Positions 1 through 10,766 of a stretch of DNA of 64,000 bases are shown piece after piece. Position 1 is the stretch's first letter. Every line of letters begins with the position of its first letter. This stretch comes from Stentor roeselii (lineage: Eukaryota > Ciliophora > Heterotrichea > Heterotrichida > Stentoridae). Made by a program: the position numbers and the translations under genes. The DNA lies in contig RSEH01000112.1 of the NCBI GenBank assembly GCA_006503475.1, forward strand, positions 82,301 to 146,300. The letters are read 5' to 3'. A model generated the notes under the pieces. The model saw only the letters and a program-made list of their open reading frames with translations. It did not search any database and had not been told where the DNA came from.

Positions 1-21
1 TATAAAAAAAATTATAAACTC

Positions 22-2726
22 ATGAGTAAAACTTACAACATTTCATTAAAAAAAGATTTATCTGAATCAAAGTATTCTCCTAAAAAGTCCAAATTAAAGG
101 AAATTCCTACTTCAGAAATAAATCAGCAATCCTTTGAATGTTTAGATAATATTTCAGATATTGAAGTAAGATCTAAAAATCATCAAGAACTAACAATAAA
201 TATAGAAAATATCGATAATCAAGCAATAGTTAAATCAGGTTCACATAAAAAAAAGTTCTGCTATTTATTCATCATTTTAGTCATTTTTGCAGTTTTGGCC
301 TGCGTTCTCAGTCTGACCTTGACAGATGATAAAACATCAAAATCAAAGAAAATATCATCAGGCGAGCTATATCTGATGAAATCTTACTCAAAGTCTACTG
401 TTTTAAGTAAGAAAAATGGGAATGCGACTGCCGATCAGTCAGTTGATAACAATTCAACATTCACGATAGTAGTTTATAACATGACAGAAGAAAATATGTT
501 TTTCATGCTAATCGAAGGAAACTTTTATTTTGTGTACGAAGAGGATAATATAAACATCGACTTAAATGTTTTAGACGAAAATAATTATTTGTTAGTCGAA
601 TCTGACCCAAAAAAAGGCGAAATAAATAAAATAGCTTACCCGAATCAATTAACTTCGGAAAAAGCAGAGTTTTATGTTCCTTTTATTAAGGCGTTTATTG
701 TCAATTACCAAAAAATCGAAGAAAAAGACAATTTAGAGGATTTTGGTAAGGATAAAATGAAAAAGTCGATTGACCAAGATGAAGAGTTTTTTTATATGAA
801 GAAAAGCTTTGAAAGTGATAAAATTAAAGGAAAAATAATTTTTGATAAAGAGTCAAAACTAGCAGATTTCAAAGATGTTCAAATGGAAAACTCGATTAGA
901 CAACAAGTTGATAAAAAAGACCTGAAAGTTAAGAAAAGTGAGATATTTTTAAAGGTTGAATTTAAATTATTTGCTAAATCTGAATTCGAGATAGAAATAA
1001 GTATCAACAATCAGATTGAAGCGATCATTAAAGAAGCGCCTGGGAAATTAAATGATGAAAAACTTGATTCAATCTCAGATTTTATTGGAAAAAGAAGATT
1101 TCAACTTTTAGATGAAAGTGAAGAGAACGAGGAACAAAAAGATAGTGAAGATAAAAATAGAAGGAGTTTGAATGATGAGCTTTTGATAATAAAGGAACAA
1201 GTTATTACTGATATATTTGGAAATCTGCTAAAATTAAATATAAAAATTGATAAAAATCCTGGAAATAAATATTTTGATGCATTTCTCATATTAGATAACT
1301 TTTTTGAATATAAAGTCTGTCAAGGAATGCTACCTGGAGCAGCTATAAAGAATATTCAACAGATTTTTGAGTTAAAAAGCTATTTTAATTCAATGTCTCA
1401 GAATATGTTAATGAATGTTCAGGATTATTTTACAGAAATGAAAAGTGTTAACAAACTAATCATCAATGAAACATCATCAATAAGTCTCATAAATAAAAAT
1501 TTGAGTATTAAGAGAAAAAATTATCTAATTCAAATCGAAAATTTTTTGGAAAACCTTTCAACAGGCATTTCATTTGAAGGGTTCTCTGAATCAATACTTA
1601 AAGAATTCATTTCAGATCATGAAAATGTAGTTTTTGGGATCATTCAAACGTCATCAAAAATCGTTAACATATCTGAATCAATTGTAGACCTAGAAGAAAA
1701 ATCGAAAAAGAATCAGAGTTATTGTTGAATTACTCATATACTTATAATGAATTACCAGGAATATTATATTATGACTTGAATCAAGAAGAACTGCTTAAAT
1801 TTAATAAATTCATTAAAAACAAAGTAGAAATTGAATCATATTTGAAGCTTTCTTCATATGAACATGATTTCGTCTTAGAAGATATTATAATACAGACTGA
1901 TTACTATAAAAACAATTTCAAAAGATATTTTAGTATGTTAAATGAACGATTAGTAGAGACTTGTTCATCATATAACAAATATATCAACCAAAATTTTCTT
2001 GAACCAATAAACTGTACAGAAATTGAAGAGCTTGTTAACATAACTCAAGAAGATTCCATTTCAAATTTAGACCTAGCTGTCGGCAACTTATTCAACACAA
2101 GACTAGATGAATTAATAGAGAATACAATAAATACAAGTTCTTCTCGTATGGAAAATGCTTTCCTAACCTTGTCAAACCTGACTGATTACATGAGATTCAA
2201 GGACTACTCTTTATTTTGTAACTATACTCAAGTTCCTAGAATACTAATGACTGTCAAAGTTCCTGCGGGATATTCAGTCAATGTTCCAATTGATATAGAA
2301 TTTCCTACTTCATGGTTCAATTATTTTCTTGTGAATGAAACTCAAACCTCTGTTAACGCTAGTCTTGAAAGTCAATTAAAAATCAAAGGATCTGCAGTGT
2401 TGTCTACAGCGAATTATGAAATTGGAGCATTTTATGATGCAGCTTTGATATTAATTATGGTTTATGAAATCGGGTTTATTTTTTCTAGTTTGGAATTATT
2501 TAATCAGGGATATCAAATCACCCGTATAAACAGAAACACATTTTTATATTATAAACAATATATAGTAAATATTGTTCAAGAGTGCTGGAATGACTTATGT
2601 GGACGAAAATGTCGATCAGTTGATAAATCTTACTGGACAAATAAAATTTATACAATTGATCAAAATCAAGTAAATGGAACGCTTTTATGGAATTACCTCC
2701 CACAAGAGACATTTACTTTAATATAG
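22..2726 (+). CDS. Large type II membrane protein, copy 1 (one-base frameshift near 1705-1710)
   Basis: No family recognised. This is a paralogue of the gene at 3209-5887: both have a hydrophilic N-terminus of about 75 residues, one hydrophobic helix (here about residues 80-101, FCYLFIILVIF...), then a long ectodomain with many N-glycosylation sequons, and a conserved tail with the pattern CW-x-D-x-C and YW (ECWNDLC...SYW here). The frame opened by the ATG at 22 (preceded by TATAAACTC) runs to a TGA at 1726. The homologous C-terminal half lies in another frame, open to the TAG at 2724. Dropping back one base in the A run at 1705-1709 gives a seamless join (...EEKSKK-ESELLLNYSY), so one A is missing in the DNA or the ribosome slips by -1 there. 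The spliced-like product would be about 900 aa, matching the 892-aa paralogue. It may be a recent pseudogene, a homopolymer sequencing error or a true -1 frameshift. Confidence 0.7.
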
Positions 2727-3208
2727 CTATAGAATTTTTTAGGATAAATATGATGAGTGTCTATTTTCAACTATTCATTAGTATATAATCATATTATCAA
2801 TCAATAAAAAATAAGTCTCTCAATCTTAATATTAACGAGCAGGTTCTAATCTACGTTATCCTCGTAAATTTATCAAGTTTCTTTTTAAAACACCACTAAA
2901 TTCTTATTTACTCTTTAATCAAATAATTATAACTAAAATTTCTCGAAAAAAACTCATTAAGATTTTAGGAATTCCAGATTTAAAACTACTTCATATATTC
3001 ATTCAAATTTAAAAACCTCGAAAAGTCCAAAAAAAACTTAATATCCATCTTATAATATTTTAATCTATAAAGTTTAACAAAAAACAGAAAAATCATCAAG
3101 ACCTAAATTTTCTCTAATTATTGTAAAAAATACAATAATAATTAAAAGTTCATCCGACTCCAACAAATCCTTATAAATCAATCCAATATCACAATTTTTC
3201 TTATAAAT
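2727..3208. other. Intergenic spacer between the two paralogues
   Basis: AT-rich, about 480 nt. I see no ORF, RNA or repeat in it apart from the TTATAAAT element abutting the next start codon. Confidence 0.6.
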
Positions 3209-5887
3209 ATGAACTTGGAGCCTGGATTTCAACTCTCTGAATATGAACCAACAAATCCGGTGTTTACGAGAAGACCAACAGCTTCAATTGAAACCCTAGA
3301 ACAAAAATCTGCAACTAAAGACAGTCAAGAAATAAAATTTCCTATATCAAAGAAATTTCTGAACATCTCCATGATAATCTCGTTGCTTGGAATCATCGCG
3401 ATTTCTCTTTTAATAAATCTTTCAATAGACAGTTCTCAAGTGATAATAACCCAAAATCTATCAGCAGGAGATCTTTACATTCTAAATTATACATCAAGAA
3501 CTGTGGTCACAACAAGTCAAAATGACTCTTCGAATGTGACTCAAGAAGTAGCAGGTAACTCAACCTTTACAGTTTTGGTTTTAGGACTCAAAGAGGGAAA
3601 CCTTTCTTTTATATTTGCTGAAGGTAACTATTCTTCAAATTTCAGTAATCGATTGAATGAAAATCAAATTGACATCTTTGGCATAAATAATTATTTTTTA
3701 GTTGACTCTGATTATCAGAGTGGAGAAATAACTAGAGTTCGTTTCCTGAATTTGATGACGATTAATTATGTTGAGTCAATTATTCCTTTTATCAAAGGTT
3801 TTTTAGTTAACTACAACAAAATAAATAATGAAGAAAATGGAGGGGATGAAGAACAAACTTGGAAAAAAAGTTTTACTAAATCCGAGTCTTTAACAGAAAA
3901 TAATAATTTTTATATATTTCGACAGAATTTTATAAATAAAGAATCACTTCAAGCGAGAGTCACTTCAGATGATTATTCAAAAAAAGGTTATTTGAAAAAT
4001 ATTGAAGCTGAAAACTGGATCAATCAATACATAGATAAAAAAACTATGAAACTTAGTATGATTGAATCTTATCTAAGAGCTGATTTAAAGATGCTTAATT
4101 CTGAAGAAAAATTCGGCAGATTCGAAGTTTATTCAGAAGTCCAGATTTATCAAGAAAAATTTAAAATATCGAAAAATTTTATAAAAATTCTTGTCAATAA
4201 TATTGTTCAAGGAAATTTCTCAGTTTTAGAAGAATCTGATCAAGAAAATGAATCAGAAGGTGAAAATCGAAGTCTTCAAACTAATTTTGTTAAAGTTGCA
4301 GAAAAACCTTTGCTAGATGTTTTTGGAAAAAAACTTAATACCATCTACATAGTCTCAAATTCAAGCAATAATTTCACTATCAGTAAAATCTTGAAATTTG
4401 AGGGTTTTTTTGAAAAAGAAATTTGCAAAGGCTTGTTACATGAAGAAGCTTCAAGTAAAATAAAAAATTTCATCACATTGAAAAACTTATACGAATCTCA
4501 ATCAGATTTAATAAAAAAGTCTGTTTTAGCTTTATCATCAAATATAAAAAATTCAACTAATTTACTTAAACAATTATATTCAAAAATTTCAATGACTAGA
4601 ATTAACTTTGAATATGAAAAAAATAATGTAAAAACTCGCATAGATACATTTTTAAATGATATTAACAAGAATTATACGATTAATTCTGAAAATGCTAGTT
4701 CTTATGAGTCAAGAAGGATTGAATTTGAAATGTTTGAAGATGATTTATTTGATTCATTTTTGGAGCTATATGATATATTAACAATTGATATTCTAGACAA
4801 GCATAAATCTATGGATCTATTTAAAAGTAATGCCCTAAACAACGTTATCGATATAAATAAAAAATCTGAAGCACTAATTGAAATAAAAAATAATATCAAT
4901 ACAAAAAAAAAAATAAATTCTCTCAACAAAGATGCACCTTTAAATGATTTTATGAACTTTTATAAGAGAAGAATAGAATCTGATGATTTACTTAGAGAAG
5001 CTGAAAATGATTATAATTTTACTCAGGAAATTTTAAGTAATGAAAAAAATAACTTAACAAAAGATTCTGAAGATTTTTACAATTTTCTGTTAGAATCTTT
5101 GAGAAACTGTTGCCAGTTAATGAATAAATTTGAAATCGAAAACAAATTATTACAAACTGAATGTGAAGATGCCTTGATGATTATTGATGAAGAGCAATAC
5201 TTAAATAAACTCGAATTGTTTGCACTAAGTCTGGAAAATATTAACCCAAAAGAAGAAATGCTTGAAAATATTAAGAATTCTAATTTTACATTACAACAAT
5301 ACCTGACACCTACTTTTATAAAAAATCAAAACTTAGTTGAAGATTTTCTGACGATCAAGAATTATTTTATGAAGTGTGAAGGTTCATCTTCTCAGACTTT
5401 TCAAGTAAATATTCAGTTTCCGTATGAATCTAGCATAACTGTGCCAATCACTGTAAATGTTAGCACAATGAATCAAAATATGTTATCTACGAATAATGTA
5501 TCGACTTTAGCAAATTCAATGATTGAGGAATCAATAAGTTTGAAATACTCTGGATCTGTTTCAAAAGGGGACTATGAAGTTATTGTCAATCATGATGCAC
5601 TTATTTTATTGTCTATTTTATATCAAATTGGATATAGCTTTACGTTGTTTAACTTCATTCATAATGGCACTCAAATCAGTAAAACTGTTAGAAATTTAAG
5701 TATTAGATATAAAAAAATATTAAGAAGTTCGCATGAGCATTGCTGGTTTGATGCTTGTAGAGGAAATAGATGCGAAACTCATTATGAATCATATTGGAGT
5801 GATTATCAGTATAGCACTGAACCGACTTTCTCGTCGAATTCTGAAGAATGGCTATTTTTCCCATATGGACAACTTACAGCTATCTAG
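3209..5887 (+). CDS. Large type II membrane protein, copy 2 (892 aa)
   Basis: Intact paralogue of the preceding gene; function unknown. Residues 1-48 are hydrophilic and probably cytosolic. Residues about 49-70 form a hydrophobic signal-anchor (LNISMIISLLGIIAISLLI). The rest is probably extracytoplasmic or lumenal, with numerous NxS/T sites (NLS, NYT, NSS, NVT, NST). The middle (about 450-680) is rich in charged helix and likely coiled coil. The C-terminal 150 residues are best conserved with copy 1: a beta-rich stretch (SITVPITVNVS), a hydrophobic helix (DALILLSILYQIGYSFTLF), then HCWFDAC...C...YW. The ATG is chosen because TTATAAAT lies immediately before it, as in most genes here. The stop is TAG. 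Confidence 0.75.
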   Translation: MNLEPGFQLSEYEPTNPVFTRRPTASIETLEQKSATKDSQEIKFPISKKFLNISMIISLLGIIAISLLINLSIDSSQVIITQNLSAGDLYILNYTSRTVVTTSQNDSSNVTQEVAGNSTFTVLVLGLKEGNLSFIFAEGNYSSNFSNRLNENQIDIFGINNYFLVDSDYQSGEITRVRFLNLMTINYVESIIPFIKGFLVNYNKINNEENGGDEEQTWKKSFTKSESLTENNNFYIFRQNFINKESLQARVTSDDYSKKGYLKNIEAENWINQYIDKKTMKLSMIESYLRADLKMLNSEEKFGRFEVYSEVQIYQEKFKISKNFIKILVNNIVQGNFSVLEESDQENESEGENRSLQTNFVKVAEKPLLDVFGKKLNTIYIVSNSSNNFTISKILKFEGFFEKEICKGLLHEEASSKIKNFITLKNLYESQSDLIKKSVLALSSNIKNSTNLLKQLYSKISMTRINFEYEKNNVKTRIDTFLNDINKNYTINSENASSYESRRIEFEMFEDDLFDSFLELYDILTIDILDKHKSMDLFKSNALNNVIDINKKSEALIEIKNNINTKKKINSLNKDAPLNDFMNFYKRRIESDDLLREAENDYNFTQEILSNEKNNLTKDSEDFYNFLLESLRNCCQLMNKFEIENKLLQTECEDALMIIDEEQYLNKLELFALSLENINPKEEMLENIKNSNFTLQQYLTPTFIKNQNLVEDFLTIKNYFMKCEGSSSQTFQVNIQFPYESSITVPITVNVSTMNQNMLSTNNVSTLANSMIEESISLKYSGSVSKGDYEVIVNHDALILLSILYQIGYSFTLFNFIHNGTQISKTVRNLSIRYKKILRSSHEHCWFDACRGNRCETHYESYWSDYQYSTEPTFSSNSEEWLFFPYGQLTAI

Positions 5888-6479
5888 TTTTAGTTAATTT
5901 TAGAAATATTATTCGATTGGAGTAAAATAATGATCCAGAATTAGTTTAGTAGGATTTAATTATTTAAAAATTTTTACGTTAAATCCTTTAAATTATATAC
6001 GATTCTTATAGCTTCTTTGACTGAGAACAGTAAAGAAGTAAATTTTGTCTTTAGCACCAGATAATTACAAATATATTACAGAAAATTCTTAATTGTTGAT
6101 ATAAAGTTTAAATTAATTATTTGATTACACACTAAAGAAAAAAAACACGGATTACTTATAAAAACAGAGTTAATTATCAAGAAAATTTTCGATTTTCTTA
6201 GTTTCACTTAACTTATTTAATATTCGGGGATTATTTTTCTAGTTATTCCATAAAAATATCTTTTAAAATATGATTGAAAGTATTGAATGATCGTCTAAAA
6301 CTTTTCAGCAAGTATTAATCAGCCTTTACGTTTTTAGATGGTATTATGATTATTAAAGTTAATTTAATCATCACCTAATCATCCTCGAATCCATAATCAT
6401 AATGAATCTAATCCCTTAAATAATCCAAACAAGTCTTATAAATAGGAAAGCATTATTATTCCTTTCATATATATAAAAT
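5888..6479. other. Intergenic, nothing recognised
   Basis: About 590 nt of AT-rich DNA with frequent stops in all frames. ATATATATAAAAT abuts the next ATG. Confidence 0.5.
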
Positions 6480-6860
6480 ATGCTTGTAGCTGAAGAAGAC
6501 AGAAGAATCAATCAAGAAGATGCCAAAAATAAATTATTTACATATTCTTGCATATTTTCTTTCATAGGTGGATTTTTAGTCACTACTTGGCTTCATCTTA
6601 TACTTGGAATTATTGGAATATTGCTTTCTATCACAGGATTTTTTGGTTTTCTATCTCTTTTAACTTACAGTATAATCATTCTCAAGATTTACGAATTTTC
6701 AATTATTTGTCTTACAGGAATTGCATGTTTCATGTGTTTTTTTAGTTTCATTATGGATTTTGCTATTATTCCCTTATGGGTCTCAAACAAACTACGGGAA
6801 AACTGCAAGAATTTCTCTGATGTCATTAGGTTTAGAAATCAAATGATTTTATTAGACTAG
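6480..6860 (+). CDS. Small multi-pass membrane protein (126 aa)
   Basis: Unnamed. The start ATG follows ATATATAAAAT; the stop is TAG. After a polar N-terminus (about 20 residues) there are three to four hydrophobic segments (about residues 22-45, 43-66, 67-90, 86-110) and a short polar tail. It precedes an array of related small four-helix membrane proteins and has similar size and topology. It lacks their His-rich N-terminus and their conserved 'GPxLYxxTGxxGLxY' segment, so it is either a distant member or just a neighbour. The +2 frame from 6548 is also open for 65 codons but looks like a shadow. Confidence 0.6.
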   Translation: MLVAEEDRRINQEDAKNKLFTYSCIFSFIGGFLVTTWLHLILGIIGILLSITGFFGFLSLLTYSIIILKIYEFSIICLTGIACFMCFFSFIMDFAIIPLWVSNKLRENCKNFSDVIRFRNQMILLD

Positions 6861-7343
6861 ATTAAATTGCTTTAAGTATAAAATGCTACAATTAAATCAA
6901 GTATTCGAAGGTAATTTAAATAATAAATAAAATCTCTATTTCTATAAATCACAGTTTGGGAATATTTTATTCATCTAAGAATGATGATATATATTGATTT
7001 GTAATTTTGTATTTATCAATCTAGTTGTATTTTTAAATCTGAGGTACTATTAACAGTGAATCTAGTTATTTCAATGACTATTGAAATATTTTACTTAAAT
7101 TGTATCAATCTGCTATTTTATTAAGAGCATAGGCAACCTACTACGTTTTAGCATAAGGAAGAATCAAATATTCAATGAGTGAAAGCAAGTTTTATAATTT
7201 TCATCATAATAATACCAACTTTACAAGAATAGATGATAAACCCTTTACTCAATTTTGATCAGAGTTAATAACAGTTAAATTCGAACACTTCAATCTCAGT
7301 ATTGATTAAAAATCAAATTCAAAGTCTACATTAATCTCTTATA
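6861..7343. other. Intergenic, nothing recognised
   Basis: About 480 nt of AT-rich spacer with no supported feature. CTTATA directly precedes the next ATG. Confidence 0.5.
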
Positions 7344-7859
7344 ATGAATTTTATCGAACATGGACATATCAAGCATGATGTCAATCAAGGAGATCACAAG
7401 ATGAACCTAATGATTGATAACCTTATAATCATGAGCCTAAGTGTCATAATGCTGATAATCAACTCAGTCTATGGAATTATCAACTTTTCAAGCTTAAGTG
7501 GCCCGATTCTTTATTTCAGTACAGGCTTTTTTGGATTATCTTACATTAGGAGCAGAGAAGACACCACTTTAATCATCTACGAGATTTTTATTTACGCTGA
7601 ATTTTTTTTCAACACTGTTGTAATGTTTTACTTGACTTTTCTTCTAATTGGTTCCTTTTTTCTAAGTGAATCTCTTAAGTGCGAGGAAAAAGATGAAATA
7701 TGTCTTTCTCTTGATGATTCCCTCTGGACTGCCAAATATATTTTGATTGTTAGTGATTTTGCATGTGTTGGGGTATTAGTATTGATGTATTTTACCTTGT
7801 TACACTTCAAAAGATTTAATAAAGAGAGACAAGGCAATGATTACATCAGACATTATTAG
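7344..7859 (+). CDS. Four-helix membrane protein, array member (171 aa)
   Basis: Member of a local family with the genes at 8619, 10245, 13580 and more distantly 14685. Layout: a short N-terminus with His/Asp (EHGHIKHD), helix 1 (about 27-48), a loop with SGPILYFSTGFFGLSYIRSREDT, helix 2/3 (about 55-105), a Cys-containing loop (KCEEKDEICLSLDD) that may form a disulfide, helix 4 (about 130-152), and a basic tail ending in a FKRFNKERQ-type stretch. Topology resembles tetraspanin- or MARVEL-like four-helix proteins, but no tetraspanin CCG motif is present, so no function is assigned. The start is set by TTATA immediately upstream. The stop is TAG. Confidence 0.65.
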   Translation: MNFIEHGHIKHDVNQGDHKMNLMIDNLIIMSLSVIMLIINSVYGIINFSSLSGPILYFSTGFFGLSYIRSREDTTLIIYEIFIYAEFFFNTVVMFYLTFLLIGSFFLSESLKCEEKDEICLSLDDSLWTAKYILIVSDFACVGVLVLMYFTLLHFKRFNKERQGNDYIRHY

Positions 7860-8618
7860 TAGTTAAACTTTAGAATCGTTTATAGATAGTTCTTTGAAAA
7901 TATGATGAATTTTTGAGGTCTACTTGTATTTGAATAATTAGAAATGCTTTATTATTATAAAATATCTATATTGATAGTAACATAATTTGATTGATTTATC
8001 TTAGGTAGCTTTTTGATATTAACTATCATTATCAATCTATTTTCTTTATCAAAAGTCTGTGGATGATACTAAAGGGTAATTTAAGTAACCCTAATTCATT
8101 AAGATTTCTCTATTTCAAGAAAATATTCAATTTTATCTATTAGAGCCTAAAACAATAATATTTACATTTCGATACTAAAACTTCTTTTTTTTTGTGAGGC
8201 ACAAAAGAAAAATTTCAAATAATAACTTGATTACTAAACTTTCAATAAGCATACTAAATATCAGTCCTCGAATCGAAGTCAGGTTTATTTTAAGAAAAAA
8301 TATAGGAACAACCAAGAATATCTACAAGTTAATAGATTTGTTATGAAATCTATAGAATTAAAAACGATTATAATTAACTTGCATTGCCTTGAACTTTATA
8401 ACCTTTGAAATTATGTGATCGATAGAAGATAAAATATTTTTTTTTAAAAATTTTATCCGATAACTAATTTTATCAGGACAAAGCTTTATTCTTATTATAA
8501 TATCTTTTATATACTTAAATTAAAGAGTAATCGATTCAATAGTTCATCTTTTCCTTACTCTTTGGTAAAAAATAAATCAAACCTACAAATACAATAATAA
8601 ATTACTAAGTCTATATAA
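7860..8618. other. Intergenic, nothing recognised
   Basis: About 760 nt, AT-rich. No gene remains could be matched here. CTATATAA directly precedes the next start. Confidence 0.5.
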
Positions 8619-9140
8619 ATGGCGACTTTTAAGCACAAGAATTCCTACCTTGCTATGGAAACTCAAAATTATGATAAAAGACTTATAATAGAAAATGTTT
8701 TAATCATAATCTTTGGAGTTTTGATGCTGATCTGAGATCTTTCCTTTAATGACCTCATTCCCCTTACATTTACCATTCCGATTATGAACATTTTTATCGG
8801 AATAGCCGGCCTGATTTATACCAAGTTCAATGAAGACACTCAACTAACAATCTTCCTCATTTCAATTTTTGTCGGGATCACAGTAAACTTCGTTTTGTTC
8901 ATGTTTTTAAGTTTAGTCATCTTTCTCTCTATTTTTGGATTTTTCAACAGAAATTGCCCACATGATGAAACTGAATCTTGCAGAAATAATGATATTGATC
9001 TGATAATGATGAATCTTGCCTTAATTGTTATCATTTTATTCTCTTTAGGAGTGATTTCTTTGATTCTTGTGGTGCATTTCGACTTGAATGAATCTGAGGA
9101 AATAAGAAAGGGGGATCATTTCGAAAAGATTAAAATTTAG
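8619..9140 (+). CDS. Four-helix membrane protein, array member, with an in-frame TGA (173 aa if TGA is Trp)
   Basis: With standard stops only the last 118 codons (from 8784) look open. An ATG at 8619, preceded by TATATAA and starting MATFKH like its relatives (MASNEH, MAANEH), is in frame with that ORF. The only interruption is TGA at 8733-8735, codon 39, inside helix 1 (GVLMLI-TGA-DLSFNDL). Reading TGA as Trp gives 173 aa, the same length as the family members of 171-173 aa, with the usual order: helix 1, the loop 'IPIMNIFIGIAGLIYTKFNEDT', helices 2-4, and a Cys pair (NCPHDETESC). This is direct evidence that UGA is a sense codon in this genome. A single nonsense mutation is the alternative. 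The stop is TAG. Confidence 0.7.
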
Positions 9141-10244
9141 TTAAGTTATTAAATCATACTTGAAAACTTATAGTTAGCTAATGATTCAAATTAAGATTTC
9201 TTCTACTGGATAAAAAGCTGAATATTTCAAAAGGAAATTTTATGTATTAAGATATTTTCTATGATAGGGATTAGAATACTTTAAAGTTGTTTGAATTAGA
9301 ACTTTTTATTGGACAGTCAAGATTTATATAAGGCTTGTCTCATCAAAAATTGCTTTTATATTTCATCAGTTCTACAATAAACATAAGAAACTTCTGCGCT
9401 TTGCATTAAGTATAAACATATCATTATGATTTACTGATTTGAGATGATCTATTCAAATATCAAAGTAACTGATGATATTTCTAGTGAATAATTTAATCGT
9501 TAATTTACGATTCAAGAGAATTTATCAAATCTACTATATATATAATAGAATTCATTAATCAAAATCTTGCCTATGGTCTTCAAGTTCATCACATGAAAGA
9601 ATTATAATTAAAATTTTCACGATTTTTCTCTTAGGTTAATTATTATCTTATTTTTACTCAAATATACTCAATTTCCCTAATTTAAATTCTAAATTTTACG
9701 CATCTGGGACTACCTTTTCAATATTCAGTACTTAATAATCGGTAATTGTCTGATATGTTCATATCTGCTATTTTTATGAGCTAAGCTTTGCATATTTCGA
9801 TATTTATTCAAGAATAAACAGAAAATCACTGTTGAAATTAGGATTGAATCTTTTAAACGAAAGTCTTAGAACTTAATATATGAATTGATCAAATCAAGAA
9901 CATAAAACTAAAAAAAGTATCATATTTTTATGAAAGGTAGTTTAGGAATACCTAGCAGGTATTTCCTCAAAAATTCTAGAGTAAGTATCATACCAGATCT
10001 ATTCTTCAAATAATTAAATAATAATCAATTTCAATAATCAATATTGAAACTATTCTTGCAGTTTTTATCAAAGATATTAGCGTCAAAAAATACTTTAAAC
10101 AATATTAAAATACCTTAATACTATCATCAACACTAATTCTTTAACATAAAATAATTCTATCAAAAATTTATATCTATCACTTTGAACATAATTTCCTAAT
10201 AAAATGAAATCAAACTAATAAAATATATTCCAATACAAAAATAA
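9141..10244. other. Intergenic, nothing recognised
   Basis: About 1.1 kb of AT-rich DNA without a supported ORF or RNA. AAAAATAA precedes the next ATG. Confidence 0.5.
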
Positions 10245-10766
10245 ATGGCGTCAAATGAACATGCACATCACCATCACCACAGCGACAGTCACACAGACCA
10301 TAGCAAGTGTGTGACAGTCGACTGCATCATCATCATCTCTTTAGGAGTCATATCGTTGATCCTAAACCTTGTCTTCTCCGAAATTTCTTACAAAACCTTC
10401 TTGGGTCCCGTCTTGTATATGGCTACAGGAGCCCTGGGTCTATCTTACCTAAAATACAAGGAAGACACCTATGCCACTATCTTCAAGATTTTTATTTGGG
10501 TCGAGATTGTCTTCAATGTCATCGCCATTTTGTACTTGAGCTTCATTCTCTTTTTCACTGGCTTATTAGGAGCAGCGACAGTTTGCCAACCCGAAGATTT
10601 ACAATGTCAATCAGCTGATGATATTTTATTCTTAATCAACCTCTTCCTTGGAATCACTGACCTGATATGCTTAGGTGTCGTTATTTTGATGTGCTTAACT
10701 TTATCTCATTTCAACAAAGTTGAACATGATAGAAAGAGTCATCATTATGAGATGCAAAAACAATAG
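10245..10766 (+). CDS. Four-helix membrane protein with His-rich N-terminus (173 aa)
   Basis: Closest relative is the gene at 13580; the two align over their whole length (for example LGVxSLILNLVFxEISYxTFxGPVLY). N-terminus MASNEHAHHHHHSDSH is a dense His cluster that could bind metal. Four hydrophobic helices follow at about 28-48, 56-73, 82-108 and 130-155, with the loop TGALGLSYLKYKEDTYA between helices 2 and 3 and a two-Cys loop (CQPEDLQC) before helix 4. The tail is charged and His-containing (HDRKSHHYEMQKQ). Codon use is GC-richer than in the surrounding spacer, suggesting good expression. Function unknown. Confidence 0.7.
   Translation: MASNEHAHHHHHSDSHTDHSKCVTVDCIIIISLGVISLILNLVFSEISYKTFLGPVLYMATGALGLSYLKYKEDTYATIFKIFIWVEIVFNVIAILYLSFILFFTGLLGAATVCQPEDLQCQSADDILFLINLFLGITDLICLGVVILMCLTLSHFNKVEHDRKSHHYEMQKQ

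Noticed and set aside
1718-1758. A 41-nt GT...AG segment that would also join the two frames of the first gene
   Set aside because: All convincing introns here are 15 nt. The 41-nt cut removes residues that match the paralogue in length, and a one-base change in the A run explains the join better.
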